Position numbers and translations under genes: made by a program. A DNA stretch of 9,380 nucleotides from Pseudomonadota bacterium (lineage in GTDB: Bacteria > Pseudomonadota > Gammaproteobacteria > Burkholderiales > Thiobacillaceae). The notes under the pieces were generated by a model. The model saw only the letters and a list, made by a program, of their open reading frames with translations. It had not been told where the DNA came from and made no database searches. Of the stretch, positions 6,059 through 9,380 are shown one piece after another; position 1 is the first letter of the stretch, and each line of letters begins with the position of its first letter. The stretch is from NCBI GenBank assembly GCA_021847385.1, contig JAJZTV010000067.1, positions 1 to 9,380 of the forward strand, given 5' to 3'.

Positions 6059-6087
6059 GGCGGTGCCAAGGCGCCGCCTGATTTTTT
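6059..6087 (+). terminator. Rho-independent terminator after the kinase gene
   Basis: GGCGGTGCC (6059-6067) pairs with GGCGCCGCC (6070-6078) through one G-U wobble, giving a stem of about eight pairs with a four-base loop. Three bases later a run of six T residues follows (6082-6087). It lies about 100 bases after the kinase stop and before the next promoter, so it likely ends the LRV-unknown-kinase transcript. Confidence 0.7.
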
Positions 6088-6138
6088 GGATTGCCGTCAG
6101 AACCGCTTGTGGCGCGGCATTGCGTGTGGGCCATGTTG

Positions 6139-6154
6139 GGGCATGGTTTTTGCT
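6139..6154 (+). promoter_or_regulatory. Sigma-54-like promoter before the Cache-CheW gene
   Basis: GGGCATG-GTTT-TTGCT fits the -24/-12 consensus TGGCACG-N4-TTGCW with two mismatches, and keeps the invariant GG (6140-6141) and GC (6152-6153) ten bases apart. Transcription would start near 6165, leaving a leader of about 54 bases before the ATG at 6219. I found no TGT-N10-ACA NifA site in the gap 5963-6138, so the activator could be NifA at a degenerate or distant site, or another enhancer-binding protein. Confidence 0.65.
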
Positions 6155-6218
6155 TTGAAAAAGGCGCGGGTGGGAGACAAAAAATAATCCAATTTATCCG
6201 CGAAGGGGCAAGTACGAC

Positions 6219-8867
6219 ATGGATCCGAAACTGATCCGCCATATGGCGGGGGTGGAGCATTACCGACAATCCTTGCACCTGTTGCAGGGCATCTGGGACA
6301 ACCTCTCGCTGCTCGGGCATTTGTCCGGCACCGGGGCCGACATGACGACCACGCGTCATGCCTTCCAGTCGCTGACGACCGATCTGCTGAGCAACCTGGG
6401 CACCGAGACGCTGAAGAAGACCGTGCTGGAGATGAAGGCCAAGGCCCAGGTCGCGGTCGACATCATGGTGCGCAATCTCTACGAACGGACGGCGGATATC
6501 GGTTTCCTGTCCTCCGACCAGGAGATCCGGCGCTTCCTGGTCGATTTTCCCCCGCTCTACAAGGAGGCGAGCAGTTACGGCGACAACGCCGAGGCCAGCC
6601 GCCAGGAATTGGAGGCGCGCTGCGCCACCTTGCGTGCCCGCTTCCGCGAGTATGTGGCGAAGTATTCCGTCTACCAGAACATCATCCTGCTCGACCCGGA
6701 AGGCCGGGTCCTGCTGCAACTGGACGAGAGTCAGCCGTTGGAGCGCAGCCAGGACGCGGTGATCGCACAGGCATTGACCACCACGGCGGCCTATGTCGAG
6801 CGCTTCGAGCGCAGCGATCTGGTGCCCGGCGACAAGGAAAGCCTGATCTACGCCTATCGGGTGACCGAGGGCGACACGCCTTTGGGCGTGCTCTGCCTAT
6901 GCTTCCGTTTCGACAATGAAACGGAAGGCATCTTCAGCAACCTCATCGAGGCCGGCGATTGGAGCGTGTTGCTGTTGTTGGATCGCAGCGGCAAGGTGAT
7001 CGCCAGTAACGATGGTTTCCATGTCCCGGTCGGCGCCACGATGGATTTGGCCATGGAGGAAGAGGGCAGGATTTTGCGTTTCGCCGGCCGCGAATATCTG
7101 GCGGTCACGCGCAAGACCCAGGGCTACCAGGGCTATATGGGCCCGGGCTGGTACGGCCACGCAATGGTGCCGCTGGAGCATGCCTTCGAGAAGGACGCCT
7201 CGTCCATGTTGCAGCGGGTGCCGGCCGAGGTGCTGGTCGACGTGCGCAGCAATCCGTCGATCTTCCCCGAGGGCCTGCGCAGCATCCCGTTGCAGGCGGA
7301 CAAGATCCAACGCGAGCTCAACCGTTCGGTGTGGAACGGCAACGTGCGGCTGGGCGGCCGCCAGGCCGACAACGCCAGTTTCTCCAAGGTGCTGTTGTGG
7401 GAGGTCAGCAGCACCGGCATGAAGACCAAGGAGGTGTTCGAACGGTCCATCGCCAACCTGCACGAGACGGTGGTCTCGGCCATCCTGCACGACAGCCGCT
7501 TCCTCGCCTCGCTCGCGGTCGACATCATGGATCGCAATCTGTACGAGCGGGCCAACGATTGCCGCTGGTGGGCGCTCGATACCCGGCTGGCGGCCTTCCT
7601 GGCCGGGCAGGAAGGCGATGCCGCCTCGGTCGCCGAGATCCTGCGCCACATCAACGGCCTGTATACCGTCTACGACAACATCGTGTTGTTCGACCCCGCC
7701 GGCCGTGTCGTGGCGGTATCGAACCCCAAGCACGCCGGGCTGATCGGCAGCGTGCTCGGCGACGAATGGGTGCGGCGTACCTTGAGCCTGCCCGATTCCG
7801 GCAGCTATCAGGTGTCGCCCTTCGCCCGCACCGCCTTGTACGACCAGGCCTACACCTACATCTATGGCGCCGCGCTGCGTGCGCCCGACAGCCAGCGCGT
7901 GGTCGGCGGCATCGGCGTCGTGTTCGACGCCGCGCCGCAGTTCAGTGCCATGCTGCGCGATGCCTTGCCGCGCAACGAACAAGGCGAGGTCACGCCGGGT
8001 TGCATCGGCATTTTCTGCGACCGCCAGCAACAAGTGATCGCAGCGACGGACAAATACCAACCGGGCGATCAGCTCGCCCTGGATGCGGCGTTCTTCGCGC
8101 CGGCCGGCGAGGGCATGGCCAATATCGTTGCCCTGGACGGACAGTATTACGCGGTCGGCGCCCGCGCCTCGCGCGGCTATCGGGAATATCCCGGCGTCGG
8201 CGCCATCGCCTTGATCTTCATCCCGCTCGGCGAGGTGGGCAAGGCGGCCGGGCTGCCTGTCGGCAACGTCCGCCATTCCCAGCAACGGGCGCGGGCCAGC
8301 GGCGATGCGGTGGATGTCGCGACCTTCACGGTGGGCGGCCATTGGTTCGGCCTGCGCAGCGAACACATCGCCGAGGCTATCGACCTGCAAGGCACGATCA
8401 AGATTCCCGGCGCGCCCGACTGCTGCGTCGGCTATGTGATGTGGCAGGGCAAGCCTATCGTCGTGGTCAACCTGGGCAAGCTGTTGTCGCCCGAGACCCC
8501 GTGCACCGGCAGCGATGTCGTGGTGGTGGACGACGGCAGCGAGAACGGCGTGTTCGGCATCCTGGTCGACCAGCTCAACGACATCCCCGAGGTGCCGAAA
8601 GAGCGCATCGAAACGGTCGGCACCGCGTTCACCGGCGAGCAGGTCTTGATCGAGGCCATCGTCCGTCCGGAGCGGAGCGACGAACCGATCCTGCCGATCC
8701 TGGGCGCCGAGCGCATCCGGGCCAGGGTGGCCAGCCGCGCCGGTTCGCTCGACGTGCCGGCGAAGGCCGAGGCACAAGCGGCCGACCCGGCCGCTGCCGG
8801 CGCGAAGGCCGTGCCGCCCGCCTTGGCCGGCGTGATCAAGTTCCCGCCGGAGCAATCGGCGTACTGA
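6219..8867 (+). CDS. Cytoplasmic tandem double-Cache protein with C-terminal CheW domain
   Basis: The 882-residue protein has a helical start (about 1-75), then two related sensor units: unit 1 about 79-325 and unit 2 about 433-675. Each opens with the same motif (AVDIMVRNLYER at 79-90; AVDIMDRNLYER at 433-444) and contains two Cache/PAS-like strands ending in a D-x-x-G/Q-x-V pattern (VYQNIILLDPEGRV and LLLLDRSGKV; VYDNIVLFDPAGRV and IFCDRQQQV). A CheW domain spans about 698-835 (start ATFTVGGHWFGL; GYVMWQGKPIVVVNLG). An Ala/Pro-rich tail ends the protein. No membrane segment, HAMP or methyl-accepting domain is present. Cache domains bind small ligands; CheW couples receptors to the CheA kinase. 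It probably links an intracellular signal to chemotaxis arrays. AAGGGG lies at 6203-6208 before the ATG. Confidence 0.9.
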   Translation: MDPKLIRHMAGVEHYRQSLHLLQGIWDNLSLLGHLSGTGADMTTTRHAFQSLTTDLLSNLGTETLKKTVLEMKAKAQVAVDIMVRNLYERTADIGFLSSDQEIRRFLVDFPPLYKEASSYGDNAEASRQELEARCATLRARFREYVAKYSVYQNIILLDPEGRVLLQLDESQPLERSQDAVIAQALTTTAAYVERFERSDLVPGDKESLIYAYRVTEGDTPLGVLCLCFRFDNETEGIFSNLIEAGDWSVLLLLDRSGKVIASNDGFHVPVGATMDLAMEEEGRILRFAGREYLAVTRKTQGYQGYMGPGWYGHAMVPLEHAFEKDASSMLQRVPAEVLVDVRSNPSIFPEGLRSIPLQADKIQRELNRSVWNGNVRLGGRQADNASFSKVLLWEVSSTGMKTKEVFERSIANLHETVVSAILHDSRFLASLAVDIMDRNLYERANDCRWWALDTRLAAFLAGQEGDAASVAEILRHINGLYTVYDNIVLFDPAGRVVAVSNPKHAGLIGSVLGDEWVRRTLSLPDSGSYQVSPFARTALYDQAYTYIYGAALRAPDSQRVVGGIGVVFDAAPQFSAMLRDALPRNEQGEVTPGCIGIFCDRQQQVIAATDKYQPGDQLALDAAFFAPAGEGMANIVALDGQYYAVGARASRGYREYPGVGAIALIFIPLGEVGKAAGLPVGNVRHSQQRARASGDAVDVATFTVGGHWFGLRSEHIAEAIDLQGTIKIPGAPDCCVGYVMWQGKPIVVVNLGKLLSPETPCTGSDVVVVDDGSENGVFGILVDQLNDIPEVPKERIETVGTAFTGEQVLIEAIVRPERSDEPILPILGAERIRARVASRAGSLDVPAKAEAQAADPAAAGAKAVPPALAGVIKFPPEQSAY

Positions 8868-8878
8868 ACGCCGAGTGG

Positions 8879-8905
8879 CGATGGCCGGCGCATTGTCGGC
8901 CATCG
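8879..8905 (+). other. Stem-loop after the Cache-CheW gene, possible transcript end
   Basis: CGATGGCCG (8879-8887) and CGGCCATCG (8897-8905) form a perfect 9-bp stem with a nine-base loop, starting 12 bases after the stop codon. No T-run follows, so it could be a transcript-stabilising or Rho-assisted end rather than an intrinsic terminator. Confidence 0.45.
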
Positions 8906-8923
8906 GCCAGCGCCGGCGCGCGA

Positions 8924-8939
8924 TGTCGGATTTGCGACA
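8924..8939 (+). promoter_or_regulatory. NifA upstream activator sequence for nifE
   Basis: TGT-CGGATTTGCG-ACA is an exact TGT-N10-ACA NifA site. Its centre is about 78 bases upstream of the predicted nifE transcription start, at the near end of the usual range. Position in front of a strong sigma-54 site and a nif gene makes it credible. Confidence 0.85.
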
Positions 8940-8965
8940 CGACCGGAATCCGGAAACTCCCCTGA

Positions 8966-8978
8966 AATCAAGGTCCTG
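8966..8978 (+). promoter_or_regulatory. Possible IHF-binding site before nifE
   Basis: AATCAAGGTCCTG matches WATCAANNNNTTR with one mismatch (C for the first T of TTR). It lies between the NifA site and the sigma-54 site, mirroring the arrangement before the LRV gene. It is close to the -24 element, which weakens the case. Confidence 0.45.
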
Positions 8979-8982
8979 CCGC

Positions 8983-8999
8983 TTGGCACGGGCATTGCA
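8983..8999 (+). promoter_or_regulatory. Sigma-54 (-24/-12) promoter of nifE
   Basis: TTGGCACG-GGCA-TTGCA is a perfect match to the sigma-54 consensus, with GG (8985-8986) and GC (8997-8998) separated by ten bases. Transcription should start near 9010, some 23 bases before the nifE ATG. It indicates a new nifEN-type operon driven by NifA. Confidence 0.93.
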
Positions 9000-9032
9000 A
9001 TGATCCACTCGAGACCATCTTGGGTGAACGCC

Positions 9033-9380
9033 ATGCAAGCCAAACAAATCGCCGAGTTGTTGAACGAGCCCGCGTGCTCCCACAACACCAAGTCGAAGTC
9101 CGGCTGCGCCAAGCCCAAGCCGGGCGCCACCGCCGGCGGCTGCTCGTTCGACGGCGCGCAGATCGCGCTGCTGCCCATCGCCGATGTCGCCCATATCGTG
9201 CACGGCCCCATCGCCTGTGCCGGATCTTCCTGGGACAACCGCGGCACCCGCTCCTCCGGCCCCACGCTGTACAAGATCGGCATGACCACCGACCTGACCG
9301 AGCAGGACGTGATCATGGGCCGCAGCGAGAAGCGGCTGTTCCACGCGATCAAGCAGGCGGTCGACGACTACGCGCCGCCC
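9033..9380 (+). CDS. nifE: Nitrogenase FeMo-cofactor scaffold protein NifE, N-terminal part (partial)
   Basis: The first 116 codons of nifE are present and the frame runs off the window. NifE pairs with NifN to form the NifEN scaffold, on which the NifB-made 8Fe core is matured by adding Mo and homocitrate. The N-terminus has the Cys-rich stretch (C15, C25) typical of NifE, then GGCSFDGAQIALLPIADVAH with C37 and HGPIACAGSSWDNRG with C62. C37 and C62 correspond to cluster-ligand cysteines of Azotobacter NifE as I recall. RSSGPTLYKIGMTTDLTEQD follows, distinguishing it from NifD. The start is supported by GGGTGA at 9022-9027 and the sigma-54 promoter just upstream. nifN should follow beyond the window. 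Confidence 0.96.
   Translation, partial: MQAKQIAELLNEPACSHNTKSKSGCAKPKPGATAGGCSFDGAQIALLPIADVAHIVHGPIACAGSSWDNRGTRSSGPTLYKIGMTTDLTEQDVIMGRSEKRLFHAIKQAVDDYAPP

Noticed and set aside
6219..8867. Methyl-accepting chemotaxis receptor
   Set aside because: No transmembrane helices, HAMP domain or long coiled-coil signalling hairpin is present; the C-terminus is a CheW fold instead.
6897..9344. 815-codon open frame on the minus strand
   Set aside because: It is the antisense shadow of the Cache-CheW gene and nifE, open because of the high third-position GC. It is low-complexity (His/Asp/Gly/Arg-rich), matches no family I know and crosses two clear promoters.

Overview
The window lies inside the nitrogen-fixation (nif) gene cluster of a GC-rich proteobacterium. 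The protein types and gene order (nifK-nifT-ferredoxin-NifY/NafY, with nifE further on) look like a betaproteobacterial diazotroph, for example of the Rhodocyclales/Azoarcus type. That placement is from memory of related clusters, not from a search. All recognised genes are on the + strand.

Region 1 (1-3217) is the distal part of what looks like the nifHDK operon. It holds the end of nifK (the beginning is cut off by the window), nifT, a nif-type 2[4Fe-4S] ferredoxin, a two-domain NifY/NafY cofactor-carrier protein, an 89-residue nif-associated protein whose start overlaps the nifY stop, a solitary ModA-like molybdate-binding protein and a GNAT acetyltransferase. Two palindromic, non-coding elements sit between these genes (252-365 and 863-961).

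Region 2 (3218-6090) is a separate transcription unit. It starts with a textbook nif promoter: NifA site TGT-N10-ACA, an IHF-like site, and a -24/-12 sigma-54 site. It encodes a [4Fe-4S] leucine-rich-variant (LRV) repeat protein with an exact 24-residue period, a 320-residue protein that I do not recognise, and a short soluble histidine kinase with no sensor domain. A stem-loop followed by six T residues closes the unit.

Region 3 (6091-8905) has its own sigma-54-like promoter and encodes an 882-residue soluble protein. It carries two successive double-Cache sensor units and a C-terminal CheW domain, with no membrane segment and no methyl-accepting domain. Region 4 (8906-9380) contains a second complete NifA/IHF/sigma-54 promoter and the first 116 codons of nifE.

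Taken together, structural and accessory genes for making and loading FeMo-cofactor (nifK, nifT, nifY, modA, nifE) flank a set of sensory or signalling genes (LRV Fe-S protein, unknown protein, orphan kinase, Cache-Cache-CheW). The promoters suggest that these are expressed under nitrogen-fixing conditions. This putative nif-linked redox/chemosensory module is the most interesting part of the window; its function is inferred, not known.
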